Program-made: the position numbers and the translations under genes | Notes under the pieces: model-generated | What the model saw: the letters and a program-made list of their open reading frames with translations, nothing else | The model's database searches: none | What the model was told of the DNA's origin: nothing | Assembly (NCBI GenBank): GCA_030602715.1 | Contig: JAUVZD010000001.1 | Location: forward strand, 124,001-188,000 | DNA: 64,000 bases | Source of the DNA: Candidatus Coatesiibacteriota bacterium | GTDB taxonomy: Bacteria > RBG-13-66-14 > B26-G2 > JAUVZD01 | Reading direction: 5' to 3' | Shown here: positions 40,817 to 49,397 of the stretch, in pieces | Layout of the letters: every line of letters begins with the position of its first letter | Numbering within the stretch: position 1 is the stretch's first letter

Positions 40817-41158
40817 TTAATCCAACATAGATAATATATCCTCCAGCTCCCGCTTCAGCTCCTTGAGGTCGGTCATCAGTTTTGGCTTCGTTTTCGGTGA
40901 CTTCCCCCTCGCCAACACCTGCCGGGCTCCTTTTATGGTGAATTTTTCCACATATAATAATCTATTTATTTTCCTGAGCAGTGCGATATCCTCGGCGACA
41001 TATTTGCGCCTTCCTCCACGCCCCTTGCGGGGGCTGAGTTGGGGAAACTCCTGCTCCCAATAACGCAGGACATAGTCCCGCACCCCCAGAAGGTCGCTTA
41101 CCTCACGGATGGAGAAGAACATCCGCCCATTCTTCGGATTTTTCCCTTTCTCAGCCAG
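40817..41158 (-). CDS. MerR-family transcriptional regulator
   Basis: About 113 aa if translation starts at CTG 41158, or 101 aa from ATG 41122. AAGGAG lies ten bases before the CTG, while the ATG lacks an SD; an upstream TTG at 41185 is also open. The winged helix-turn-helix is clear: FFSIREVSDLLGVRDYVLRY, WEQEFPQLSPRKGRGGRRKY and the second helix set EKFTIKGARQVLA. After this there is only a short charged coil (LKELKRELEDILSML), with no ligand or metal-binding domain. It overlaps the gpsA stop. Similar stand-alone MerR proteins are widespread and unassigned in function. Confidence 0.82.
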   Translation of the reverse strand: MAEKGKNPKNGRMFFSIREVSDLLGVRDYVLRYWEQEFPQLSPRKGRGGRRKYVAEDIALLRKINRLLYVEKFTIKGARQVLARGKSPKTKPKLMTDLKELKRELEDILSMLD

Positions 41159-42182
41159 TATTATAAATCTCCTTATGAGAATCAAACTCCGGCTTGGCTT
41201 CCCGGGTCATCAGGTCCCGGATGACCTGTCGGGCGTCCTTGTCCTCGTATAGGGCTTTATAAACTTCATTGGTTATGGGCAGGTCCACTTCATATTTCTG
41301 CGCCAGTAGATAGCCCGCCTTGGTGGTATTAACTCCCTCTGCGACCATGGTCAAGTTTGCCAGTATCTCCGGCAGTTTCATCCCCCGACCCAGACACTCC
41401 CCCACATAGCGATTGCGAGAATGTTTGGACATGCAGGTGGTAACCAGGTCGCCCAGGCCGGATATGCCCATAAAGGTGGACTGCTCGGCTCCCATCTTGA
41501 CGCCCAACCGCATCATCTCCATCAAGCCCCGAGCCAGAAGGGCGCCTTTGGTGTTATCCCCGTAGCCCAGCCCATCCACTCCCCCGGCAGCGATGGCGAT
41601 GATATTCTTCAACGAGCCCCCCAACTCCACTCCTATGACATCGGGATTGGTGTAGACCCGCATGTAATGCACCATAAAAGTGTTTTGCACCTCTTTTGCC
41701 ACCTGGTGATTACTTGAGGCGGCAACTATAACCGTGGGAATTCGGCGGGAGACCTCCTCGGCGTGTGAGGGTCCATAGAAGGTGCAGATGCGGTCGCTGT
41801 TACCCAGAACCTCGGAGACTACCTCGGACATACGCTTTAAGGTGGTGGTCTCTATTCCCTTTGACGCTATGGTGATTATCCTGTCCTGCGGGATATACGG
41901 TTTTGCCATCTCCAGGGTCTGGCGAACGGTATGCGAGGGCACCACAACCAGGACCATGTCCACATCCTCTGTGGCTTCAGCGATGTCGTTGGTCACCAGT
42001 ATCTCATCATCCAGAGTTACACCCGGAAGCACCTTGGAGTGTTCCCTTATGGCAAGAATCTCCTGCACCACTTCAGGAGAATATTCCCAGATTTTTACCT
42101 GGTAACCATTTTCGTGGAGCAAGCGACTTAAAGTAATTCCCCAACTACCTGCACCGTAAACGGCAATTTTAGAGATGGACAT
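41151..42182 (-). CDS. gpsA: Glycerol-3-phosphate dehydrogenase [NAD(P)+]
   Basis: A 343-aa enzyme that reduces dihydroxyacetone phosphate to sn-glycerol 3-phosphate for phospholipid synthesis. The N-terminal Rossmann motif is AVYGAGSWGITLS, and the catalytic domain has GVELGGSLKNIIAIAAG with the active lysine, followed by LGYGDNTKGALLARGL. The C-terminus is slightly extended and acidic/polar. The product is the substrate of PlsY, encoded next upstream on the same strand. A promoter with perfect -35 sits just upstream. Confidence 0.95.
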   Translation of the reverse strand: MSISKIAVYGAGSWGITLSRLLHENGYQVKIWEYSPEVVQEILAIREHSKVLPGVTLDDEILVTNDIAEATEDVDMVLVVVPSHTVRQTLEMAKPYIPQDRIITIASKGIETTTLKRMSEVVSEVLGNSDRICTFYGPSHAEEVSRRIPTVIVAASSNHQVAKEVQNTFMVHYMRVYTNPDVIGVELGGSLKNIIAIAAGGVDGLGYGDNTKGALLARGLMEMMRLGVKMGAEQSTFMGISGLGDLVTTCMSKHSRNRYVGECLGRGMKLPEILANLTMVAEGVNTTKAGYLLAQKYEVDLPITNEVYKALYEDKDARQVIRDLMTREAKPEFDSHKEIYNTG

Positions 42183-42218
42183 AGAACTCTCCCAAACATA
42201 AAGTAAAACTTTAAGGGA

Positions 42219-42247
42219 ATTTTGTGATAATTCCGGCAGGCTGTCAA
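42219..42247 (-). promoter_or_regulatory. Promoter of gpsA
   Basis: Minus strand TTGACA (42242-42247), 17-bp spacer, CAAAAT (42219-42224), about 35 bp upstream of the start codon. Confidence 0.6.
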
Positions 42248-42298
42248 TATAAAATGGTGGTTCTCAGAATATATTTTTTACAATGCAGTTTGTCCGCT

Positions 42299-42937
42299 CT
42301 ATTCACCGGTTGATATTTTCCTTTTAAAGCTGAATCTATTCTCCTCACCTCGCACAAGTCTCTTTATGTTTGACCGATGAGCGATTATCACCAATATTGT
42401 CAGTAGAATTGTGAACCCCAGAAGCCAAAAATTCAATCCGCCTTCAAAGTAGTAGCTATACAGAGAGGAAAAGAGGAGGAAGCTTGAGGTGGCGATCATT
42501 GAGGAAAGGGAGATATATCGCCATATGATGAAGACGATAGCAAACAACATAATAGAGGCTAATGCAGACCAGGGTGAGAGCATCAGACAGGCTCCGAAAG
42601 CCACTGCCACGCCTTTTCCGCCCTTGAACAGAAGATATACGGGGAATATATGTCCAATAATTACCATGACTGCGGATACTATCTCCGCCAGGTTGATGTC
42701 GCCGGTGATGAAGAAGATTGGCAGAATGGCTACGGAGAGCGAGCCCTTGAGCACATCCATGATGTAGGCGATGGTGCCGGGTAGGGGTCCCGCCACCCGA
42801 TAGAGGTTGGTGGAACCGATATTTCCCGAGCCGTGCTTACGTATATCCACCCGACAGAATATGAGCCCTATCAAGAATGAGAAGGGGATAGCCCCAAATA
42901 GATAGGCGATTAGGGCAATAATTATGAAGTTACTCAT
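42299..42937 (-). CDS. plsY: Glycerol-3-phosphate acyltransferase PlsY
   Basis: A 212-aa integral membrane enzyme that transfers the acyl group of acyl-phosphate to glycerol 3-phosphate. Hydrophobic segments cover most of the chain, and the three conserved loops are visible: GAIPFSFLIGL, HGSGNIGSTNLYRV and GGKGVAVAFGA. The C-terminus is basic. Its start overlaps the der stop. GpsA, PlsY and PlsC (at 48109) together make phosphatidic acid. Confidence 0.95.
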   Translation of the reverse strand: MSNFIIIALIAYLFGAIPFSFLIGLIFCRVDIRKHGSGNIGSTNLYRVAGPLPGTIAYIMDVLKGSLSVAILPIFFITGDINLAEIVSAVMVIIGHIFPVYLLFKGGKGVAVAFGACLMLSPWSALASIMLFAIVFIIWRYISLSSMIATSSFLLFSSLYSYYFEGGLNFWLLGFTILLTILVIIAHRSNIKRLVRGEENRFSFKRKISTGE

Positions 42938-44261
42938 CTTTCTTTCGCCCCCTGAAGTGCATTCTTATGGGAGTACCGATAAAATCAAACTGCTTGCGGA
43001 TTCTATTTTCCAGAAATCTCTGGAAGGAGAAATGTGCCGTTTTGGGGTCGTTGACGAAAAAGGTGAAGGTAGGCGGTTTGATGTTCGTCTGGGAACAATA
43101 ATAAATCTTCAGTTCCTTTCCTCGTAGCGCAAATCCGGCGAACTGGCCGATAAAACGGTTTAGCTGGGGGGTGGGGATCTTACTCTTGCGCTGTTCTTGT
43201 ACTTTGACAGCCACCTGGAGGATATTTCCAACCCGCTGACCGCTCTTTGCCGAGGTGAATACGATCGGTGCATAACTGAGGAACTTCAGGCGATGGTATA
43301 TCTCACGTTCATACTGCACCGTGCTCATGGTGTCCTTCTCCACCAGATCCCACTTGTTGACGCAGATGACACAGCCCTTACCCTCCTGCTCTATATAACC
43401 GGCGATCTTGGTGTCCTGGGAGATTATCAGCTGTTGGGCATCAATGACCAATATCGCCACATCACACCGTCTGACGACGGCTAACGCCCCCTTCACTGAG
43501 TCCCGCTCCACCCCTTCCTTATCCTTTGCCACCTTCTTCTTCTTGCGCAGTCCGGCGGTATCCACCAAGAGCAGTCTCTGACCGTGCCACTTGATAACTT
43601 CATCTATTGGGTCTCGAGTGGTTCCCGGGGCTTCGTGCACCACCGCCCGTTCAGAACCGAGGATATAATTTAATAGCGATGACTTTCCCACATTCGGGCG
43701 TCCGACGATGGCGATTGCGGTGATTTTCTCCTTCTCATCCCTCTCCTCAACTAACTTTGGTTGGGGGAGCATATCCGCCATCGCCCGCCGTAGTTCCCCT
43801 GTTCCACTACGATTCAGGGCGGATATGGGCATCATGGGCGAGAATCCCAGGCTATAGAATTCATCCGCAAGATATAGTTGCCTGGAGGTGTCTATCTTGT
43901 TGACCACCAATATAGTGGGTATGTTCTGTTTGCGAGTCCACTCCGCCAGCTCCTTATCGGCGCCGGTCAGCCCCTCCTTTCCATCGGTGATGAGCAAAAG
44001 AAGATCCCCTTCAGCGGCGGCTACCTCTAACTGTTTCTGAGCCGCCTCCAATACCCCTTGACCATCCGCCATCCAGCCCCCCACATCCACCATTGTAGCT
44101 TCTCCATCTCCCAGCCTGAAGGTGCCATACAGTCGGTCGCGGGTGGTGTGAGGTGTGGGGCTCACAATACTTTTCTTGCGAGTGAAATGGTTGAAGATGG
44201 TGGATTTGCCCACATTGGGACGACCAATAAGGACTACAATGGGATTTTTGGTGGGGTTCAT
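42930..44261 (-). CDS. der: Ribosome-assembly GTPase Der (EngA)
   Basis: A 443-aa double GTPase acting in 50S maturation. First G domain: GRPNVGKSTIFNH, then DVGGWM (G3; the usual DTxG is DVGG) and NKID. Second G domain: GRPNVGKSSLLNYI, DTAGLRKKKK and NKWDLVEK. The C-terminal KH-like domain ends GTPIRMHFRGRKK. ATG 44261 is chosen because it starts the conserved part; a TTG at 44306 would read through a hairpin. No SD is obvious. It overlaps plsY by 8 bp. Confidence 0.95.
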   Translation of the reverse strand: MNPTKNPIVVLIGRPNVGKSTIFNHFTRKKSIVSPTPHTTRDRLYGTFRLGDGEATMVDVGGWMADGQGVLEAAQKQLEVAAAEGDLLLLITDGKEGLTGADKELAEWTRKQNIPTILVVNKIDTSRQLYLADEFYSLGFSPMMPISALNRSGTGELRRAMADMLPQPKLVEERDEKEKITAIAIVGRPNVGKSSLLNYILGSERAVVHEAPGTTRDPIDEVIKWHGQRLLLVDTAGLRKKKKVAKDKEGVERDSVKGALAVVRRCDVAILVIDAQQLIISQDTKIAGYIEQEGKGCVICVNKWDLVEKDTMSTVQYEREIYHRLKFLSYAPIVFTSAKSGQRVGNILQVAVKVQEQRKSKIPTPQLNRFIGQFAGFALRGKELKIYYCSQTNIKPPTFTFFVNDPKTAHFSFQRFLENRIRKQFDFIGTPIRMHFRGRKKDE

Positions 44262-44270
44262 GGCGAAAAA

Positions 44271-44294
44271 TTTTGGGCGGGGATGGCACCGCCC
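44271..44294 (-). terminator. Hairpin between rpsA and der
   Basis: GGGCGG / CCGCCC arms (44275-44280 with 44289-44294) on an 8-nt loop, followed on the minus strand by AAAATTTTT. It could be a terminator or attenuator between rpsA and der; its GGATGGCACC centre also resembles the palindromic repeat unit in HU. Confidence 0.5.
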
Positions 44295-44346
44295 AGATCT
44301 TATCAATTTATGCCTTGGTATCGTTGTTAAAGCGGCATCCTAAGAG

Positions 44347-47139
44347 CTATTTATCCTCGCTCTCATCTTCATCTTTTTCTTGAGGCGGCTCCTCTTTCTC
44401 CGCCTCCCCTTCAGCTTCTTTCTCTTCGGATTTCTCTGCTTCTACATCTTCAGCTTTGGGTTTCTCAGCCTTATCTTCCTTAACCACAGGTTTCTCAGCT
44501 TTAAATGGCTCCTCTTTCTCTGGCGAGGGCTCTTCGGCTTTAGCCGGTTCCTCCTCCTCAGCGTCGGGCTTCTCCGTCTCAGCCAGCTCTTCTTTCTCTG
44601 GTGCGGGTTCTTCGGTTTTAGCCGGCTCCTCCTTCTCTGGCGAGGCCTCTTCGGTTTTAGCCGGCTCCTCCTTCTCTGGCGAGGGCTCTTCGGTTTTAGC
44701 CGGTTCCTCCTCCTCAGTGTCGGGCTTCTCCGTCTCAGCCGGCTCCTCTTTCTCTGGCGAGGGCTCTTCGGCTTTAGCCGGTTCCTCCTCCTCAGCGTCG
44801 GGCTTCTCCTTCTTAGCCGGCTCCTCCTCCTCAGCGTCGGGCTTCTCCGTCTCAGCCGGTTCCTCTTTCTCGGGCGAGGGCTCTTCGGTTTTAGCCGGTT
44901 CCTCTTTCTCGGGCGAGGGCTCTTCGGTTTTAGCCGGCTCCTCTTTCTCTGGCGAGGGCTCTTCAGCTTTAGCCGGCTCCTCTTTCTCAGCGTCGGGCTC
45001 TTCGGCTTTAGCCGGTTCCTCCTCCTCAGCGTCGGGCTTCTCCGTCTCAGCCGGTTCCTCTTTCTCTGGCGAAGGTTCTTCGGCTTTAGCCAGCTCCTCT
45101 TTCTCTGGCGAGGGCTCTTCGGCTTTAGCCGGTTCCTCCTCCTCAGCGTCGGGCTCCTCAGCTTTAGCCGGTTCCTCCTCCTCAGCGTCGGGCTTCTCCG
45201 TCTCAGCCGGTTCCTCCTTCTCAGCGTCGGGCTTCTCCGTCTCAGCTGGCTCTTCCTCCTCAGCGTCGGTGTCCTCTGCTTTTACCTCCTCCTTCACGGC
45301 TTCGTCCGAAATTTCCTCCGCTACGGGTGCGGCCTCTTCCTGCTGTGGCTCTTCCTCCATTAGAAGTAAATCGATATCCTCACCCTTCTCCTTCTTCTCC
45401 CGTTCAAATTCCCGGATGGAGAGGCTAATCTTACGCTCTTCGGTGGAGATAGAGATTATCTTCAGGTTTATCCGTTGGTTGACCTTTAAAACCTCGGCAA
45501 TATTATCTATGTGCCGTTCTTCTATCTCCGAGACATGGAGCAGACCCTCTATGCCGAAGGGAATGCGGACGATAGCTCCATAGTTTGCTATCTTGACCAC
45601 ATCTCCCTCCACATTCACACCCACCTTCAGATGCTCTTGGACTCTGCTCCAGGGGTCCTCGCTCAACTGCTTCATCCCCAGAGAGACCCGACGGTTTATC
45701 TTGTCTATTCCCAAAACCACCACTTCTACGAGCTGCCCTTTTTTGAATATCTCGGCGGGGTTCTGAACTCTGCTGGTCCAGGAGATATCCGAGATGTGCA
45801 CCAAGCCGTCTATTCCCTCCTCCACCTCCACAAAGATTCCAAAATCGGTGATGTTGCGAACCTTACCCTCGAACCGCTTTCCGACCGGATATCTCTCCTC
45901 CAATGAATCCCAGGGATTGGGCTCCAATTGGCGTAGACCCAGGGAGATTCGTTCATTCTCTTTATCAATGTTGAGAATCATGGCTTCAACGGTGTCGCCT
46001 ATCTCCAATATGTCATTGGGGTGCTTGATACGCTTGGTCCAGGACATCTCCGAGATATGGATTAAACCCTCTATGCCCTTTTCCAGCTCCATAAAAGCCC
46101 CGTAGTCGGTTATGCTGACGATCTTCCCTCTCGCTACATCCCCCACATTAAACTTCTCTCCTATCTTATCCCAGGGATGGGGTGTCAGTTGCTTCAATCC
46201 CAGGGATACCCTTTCCCTCTCATGGTCAAAGCTGAGCACCTTGACTTCAATCTTGTCCCCAATGTTGACCACCTCTGAGGGGTGATTGATTCGTCCCCAG
46301 GATAGGTCGGTTAAGTGGAGTAAACCATCAAGCCCCCCTATGTCAACGAAGGCACCGAAATCGGTGATGTTCTTGACCTCCCCCTCAACCACCTGCCCTT
46401 CTTTTAAGGTCTCCACCAACTTCTTCTTCATCTCTTCCCGGGCTTCGGCAAGGATGACCTTGTGGGAGAGGACGATATTGCGGCGGCGCTTGTTCAGCTT
46501 AACCACCTTGAAGTCCATGCTCTTACCGATATGTTGTTCCAGATCTTTGGTGGGGCGCAGAGACACCTGGCTTGCAGGCAGAAACGCCCGCACCCCGATG
46601 TCCACGGCGAGTCCGCCTTTGACCACATCCAGTATCTTGCCGGTGATTACCTGGTCGTTCTCGTAGTAATCCTTTATCTGCTCCCACTTACCGAAGAAAT
46701 CCGCCTTCTCCTTGGAAAGCACCACCACACCGTCCTGGTCCTCCTTTTTGTCCAGGTATACTTCCACCTCCTGCCCTACCTCTAAAGCGGATGGGTCGGG
46801 AAATTCATTGATGTTGATGCTTCCCTCGGACTTGTAGCCCACATCAACAAGGACTTCATCCTCGGTTACAGCCACAATGAAGCCTTTTACAATCTCTCCC
46901 TCCTCTATATCCTTGAGGACATTCTCGTAGTCTGCCATCATAGCTGCGAAGTCCTCCTCGTCCCCTTCGGGCTTTGGGGAGGTCCGGGATGGGTCTAAAT
47001 CATCGGCAGATGGCGGGCTCTTCTCCTCCTGTTCTTTCTCATCTGATCGGTTAATAGACACCTGGTTAGCAGTGTTGCCAGCACTCACCTCCTCTTTGCT
47101 TTCTTCTACTTCTCTTTGCTTCTTTTCTTTTTCAACCAT
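44347..47139 (-). CDS. rpsA: 30S ribosomal protein S1 with giant acidic repeat tail
   Basis: A 930-aa protein. Six S1 OB-fold domains span about residues 75-590: the first two are divergent (ribosome-binding type), and domains 3-5 are the classical RNA-binding ones (TDFGAFVDIGGLDGLLHL, TDYGAFMELEKGIEGLIHIS, TDFGIFVEVEEGIDGLVHIS). S1 binds mRNA leaders and aids initiation. The remaining ~340 residues are disordered and strongly acidic, with twenty 13-residue units of the type EEPAKAEEPSPEK or EEPAETEKPDAEE. The N-terminal ~60 residues are also acidic. E. coli S1 is about 560 aa, so the tail is a large addition. A consensus promoter and a leader hairpin lie upstream. Confidence 0.93.
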   Translation of the reverse strand: MVEKEKKQREVEESKEEVSAGNTANQVSINRSDEKEQEEKSPPSADDLDPSRTSPKPEGDEEDFAAMMADYENVLKDIEEGEIVKGFIVAVTEDEVLVDVGYKSEGSININEFPDPSALEVGQEVEVYLDKKEDQDGVVVLSKEKADFFGKWEQIKDYYENDQVITGKILDVVKGGLAVDIGVRAFLPASQVSLRPTKDLEQHIGKSMDFKVVKLNKRRRNIVLSHKVILAEAREEMKKKLVETLKEGQVVEGEVKNITDFGAFVDIGGLDGLLHLTDLSWGRINHPSEVVNIGDKIEVKVLSFDHERERVSLGLKQLTPHPWDKIGEKFNVGDVARGKIVSITDYGAFMELEKGIEGLIHISEMSWTKRIKHPNDILEIGDTVEAMILNIDKENERISLGLRQLEPNPWDSLEERYPVGKRFEGKVRNITDFGIFVEVEEGIDGLVHISDISWTSRVQNPAEIFKKGQLVEVVVLGIDKINRRVSLGMKQLSEDPWSRVQEHLKVGVNVEGDVVKIANYGAIVRIPFGIEGLLHVSEIEERHIDNIAEVLKVNQRINLKIISISTEERKISLSIREFEREKKEKGEDIDLLLMEEEPQQEEAAPVAEEISDEAVKEEVKAEDTDAEEEEPAETEKPDAEKEEPAETEKPDAEEEEPAKAEEPDAEEEEPAKAEEPSPEKEELAKAEEPSPEKEEPAETEKPDAEEEEPAKAEEPDAEKEEPAKAEEPSPEKEEPAKTEEPSPEKEEPAKTEEPSPEKEEPAETEKPDAEEEEPAKKEKPDAEEEEPAKAEEPSPEKEEPAETEKPDTEEEEPAKTEEPSPEKEEPAKTEEASPEKEEPAKTEEPAPEKEELAETEKPDAEEEEPAKAEEPSPEKEEPFKAEKPVVKEDKAEKPKAEDVEAEKSEEKEAEGEAEKEEPPQEKDEDESEDK
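44476..45255 (-). repeat. 39-bp minisatellite, about 20 tandem units
   Basis: Twenty tandem 39-bp units (19 full plus one degenerate) encode 13-residue repeats in the S1 tail. Two main unit types alternate irregularly, consistent with duplication by unequal recombination or slippage. Frame is preserved throughout. Confidence 0.9.
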
Positions 47140-47168
47140 TGAATTTCGCTTAGCCTCCTTATTTCAAA

Positions 47169-47188
47169 TTTCGGGGAAAGCCCCGAAA
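47169..47188 (-). promoter_or_regulatory. Hairpin in rpsA leader
   Basis: TTTCGGGG / CCCCGAAA arms with a 4-nt loop lie in the transcribed leader of rpsA, about 10 nt upstream of AAGGAGG. Candidate site of translational control; it could also block read-through from ispH. Confidence 0.5.
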
Positions 47189-47201
47189 AACACAATAAAA
47201 G

Positions 47202-47230
47202 ATTGTATCACAAATAATTGTTTAAGGCAA
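47202..47230 (-). promoter_or_regulatory. Promoter of rpsA
   Basis: Minus strand TTGCCT (47225-47230), 17-bp spacer, TACAAT (47202-47207), about 60 bp upstream of the start codon. Confidence 0.7.
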
Positions 47231-47254
47231 GAAAAAAAAATTACTTCAACGCTA

Positions 47255-48112
47255 CTACCCTTTTTCCTCGCCTTCAGTCATCTTTTTCAATCTCTCCACG
47301 GCCTCATTGAGCACCCAACTGGGGGTAGAAGCGCCGGCGGTTACCCCTACTACCTTGCAGTTCTTGAACCAATCCTCGGAGAGCTCACTAGCCTCCTCAA
47401 TATGATAGGTAATACTGCCGGCACTGCGGCAGATTTCCGCTAAATGGGTGGTATTTGCGCTATTGTGCCCCCCGACCACAATCATCATGTCCACTTTTCT
47501 TGCCATCTCCAGAGCCTCTTGCTGTCTTTTGAAGGTGGCATCGCAGAGGGTGTTGAATACCTTGAGTTCCCGAGCCTTGGGCAAAAGAAGAGAGACGATA
47601 TGCTGACACAAATCTAACTGCAGTGTAGTCTGGAGTATTACTCCCAACCGGTTCATTTCCGGCAGCTTTTTCACCATAGACTCATCGTTAATTACTATCG
47701 CCTCATGCTCAGTATAGCCTGTTACCGACTTTATCTCCGGATGGTTGGGGTCACCGATAACTACAACCGAATAACCCTGGTCGTGAAGAAGCTGAGCATA
47801 TTCCTGGGCATTCTTCACCAGGGGGCAGGTGGCGTCAACTATATTCAAACCTCTTCGTCGGGCTTCTTCCACCACTTCCGGAGCCAGACCGTGGGAACGG
47901 ATGACCAGAGTCCCGCCGGCGGGGATATCCTCTATGGATTCTGCAACTGCTATGCCCTCCTCAGCCAGCCTCTTCACCTCCTGGGGATTGTGGATAAGGG
48001 GTCCCAGGGAGAAGACCGGCTGAGTGTCCTGCTCGGTAGCCTTCACCGCCTCCTGAAGCGCTCTCTTTACTCCAAAACAGAAACCAGCATATTTGGGCAG
48101 GATGACTTTCAT
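47255..48112 (-). CDS. ispH: 4-hydroxy-3-methylbut-2-enyl diphosphate reductase
   Basis: A 285-aa iron-sulfur enzyme for the last step of the MEP isoprenoid pathway, giving IPP and DMAPP. The three cluster cysteines are in YAGFCFGVKRA (C12), VDATCPLV and NTLCDATFKRQ; IRSHGLAP and VVGGHNSANT are substrate-binding segments. The products feed the polyprenyl synthase at 2854. The length is normal. It overlaps plsC by 4 bp at the end of a long co-directional run from trpS. Confidence 0.95.
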   Translation of the reverse strand: MKVILPKYAGFCFGVKRALQEAVKATEQDTQPVFSLGPLIHNPQEVKRLAEEGIAVAESIEDIPAGGTLVIRSHGLAPEVVEEARRRGLNIVDATCPLVKNAQEYAQLLHDQGYSVVVIGDPNHPEIKSVTGYTEHEAIVINDESMVKKLPEMNRLGVILQTTLQLDLCQHIVSLLLPKARELKVFNTLCDATFKRQQEALEMARKVDMMIVVGGHNSANTTHLAEICRSAGSITYHIEEASELSEDWFKNCKVVGVTAGASTPSWVLNEAVERLKKMTEGEEKG

Positions 48113-48744
48113 AATTTATTAAGCTCCGCAATTCCAGCCATCATCCTGTCGGCGACCTCCTGATATATCTCTTTACTGGGTGGGGAATTGTATAAGTCAT
48201 CAAGTCTTAGCGGCTTCCCGAAGGTAACATGAATGCTCGGCGTCTGGAGAGTCTTGGAACCCCTGGGCAGAATCTCCGTGGCTCCTTCCAGCAGGCAGGG
48301 CACCACTTTGGATTTTGATTTGTAAGCGATCATTCCCGCCCCCGTCTGTCCTTCCCTTAACTTACCCGGCTTGCCCCGGGTTCCCTCTGGGAAGATGAGA
48401 AGGCACTTATTTCGTTTGAGCAGGGTTAGGGTGTATTTCAAAGCCCACACATCTCCCATCCCCCGCCGCACCGGGAAAGCCCCATAAGCGACGATCAAGG
48501 TGCGGAAGATGGGGTTATAGAATAGTTCCTCCTTTGCCAGAAAGTGCATTGCCCTGGGTTGTGCGTTGGCAATCAAAGGGGGGTCAAAAGTGCTGATATG
48601 ATTGGAGGCTATGATAACCGGTCCGGAGAGAGGGACCTTTCTCCACCCCCGGGACTGGAAATCCAGAAACAGCCAGGTGAAGGGGTAGAAAAAGATGTGG
48701 GAGACATTAAATAGTATTAATCGCAGGATGTGATGGAGTTTCAT
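48109..48744 (-). CDS. plsC: 1-acyl-sn-glycerol-3-phosphate acyltransferase
   Basis: A 211-aa acyltransferase that makes phosphatidic acid from lysophosphatidic acid. An N-terminal hydrophobic segment anchors it; the HX4D catalytic motif is NHISTFD, followed by FLAKEELF, FPVRRG and FPEGTRGK (glycerol-phosphate binding). The C-terminal helix is short. It is encoded between cmk and ispH with 4-bp overlaps on both sides, an arrangement common in bacteria. Confidence 0.94.
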   Translation of the reverse strand: MKLHHILRLILFNVSHIFFYPFTWLFLDFQSRGWRKVPLSGPVIIASNHISTFDPPLIANAQPRAMHFLAKEELFYNPIFRTLIVAYGAFPVRRGMGDVWALKYTLTLLKRNKCLLIFPEGTRGKPGKLREGQTGAGMIAYKSKSKVVPCLLEGATEILPRGSKTLQTPSIHVTFGKPLRLDDLYNSPPSKEIYQEVADRMMAGIAELNKL

Positions 48745-49397
48745 CTACCTTTTACCGCCTTCAAAATTTCTTCCACTACTTCCTCTATGCTCAGGTCTGT
48801 GGAATCAATTATCCGGGCGCCCCGGGGAATGACCAATGGAGCGATCTGGCGAGAGGAATCTCGCCGGTCACGTTCTTGAATGTCATCAATGGTGGAAGCC
48901 AACGATTTCGTAGTGGGCTTGATGTTGTATTGCATTAGGCGCCGTCTAGCCCTCTCCTCAATACCCGCATCCAGGTAAAATTTGAAATCCGCATCCGGGA
49001 ATACAAAACTTCCTATATCCCGCCCCTCCATCACCAGGTCGTATTTTCGCCCCAGTTCCCTCTGTATGGATACCATATGTTTGCGCACCCGGGGATGGAC
49101 CGCCACCGCAGATGAGCCGGCGGTTACCTCAGCCAATCGCAGTCGCTTGCTCACCTCCTCGCCGTTCAAAAAAAGCTCAAAGCCCGAGGGCAGGGGAATA
49201 TAGATTATCTCAATCTTTGAAAGTAGCTCGGCTACCTTCCGTGAATCGGATGGGTCCACACTTTTGTCCAGCGCCGCCAGGGCTACCGCACGATACATAG
49301 CCCCGGAATCTATGTGATGTGCACCCAACCTTTTGGCGACCAGCTTGGCGATGGTCGTCTTTCCCGCACCAGCCGGACCGTCAATGGTTATTATCAT
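48741..49397 (-). CDS. cmk: Cytidylate kinase
   Basis: A 218-aa (d)CMP kinase. The P-loop GPAGAGKTTIAK is at the N-terminus (family form GPxGxGKS/T), DSGAMYRAVALAAL is the CMP-binding segment, and VMEGRDIGSFVFPDADFK in part marks the NMP/LID region; RDRRDSSRQIAPL is close to the C-terminus. ATG 49397 is used, with an upstream in-frame GTG at 49412; the coding region overlaps rluB by 17 bp. No strong SD is visible, so translation coupling to rluB is likely. Confidence 0.94.
   Translation of the reverse strand: MIITIDGPAGAGKTTIAKLVAKRLGAHHIDSGAMYRAVALAALDKSVDPSDSRKVAELLSKIEIIYIPLPSGFELFLNGEEVSKRLRLAEVTAGSSAVAVHPRVRKHMVSIQRELGRKYDLVMEGRDIGSFVFPDADFKFYLDAGIEERARRRLMQYNIKPTTKSLASTIDDIQERDRRDSSRQIAPLVIPRGARIIDSTDLSIEEVVEEILKAVKGR

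Noticed and set aside
44476-45255. CRISPR-like array
   Set aside because: Units are contiguous, carry no unique spacers and are in frame with S1.
44456-45583. Long antisense Ser/Gly-rich open frame over the S1 repeats (and a Leu/Phe-rich one in another frame)
   Set aside because: Both arise because the 39-bp repeat unit lacks stops in several frames; the S1 frame continues the conserved domains and has proper signals.
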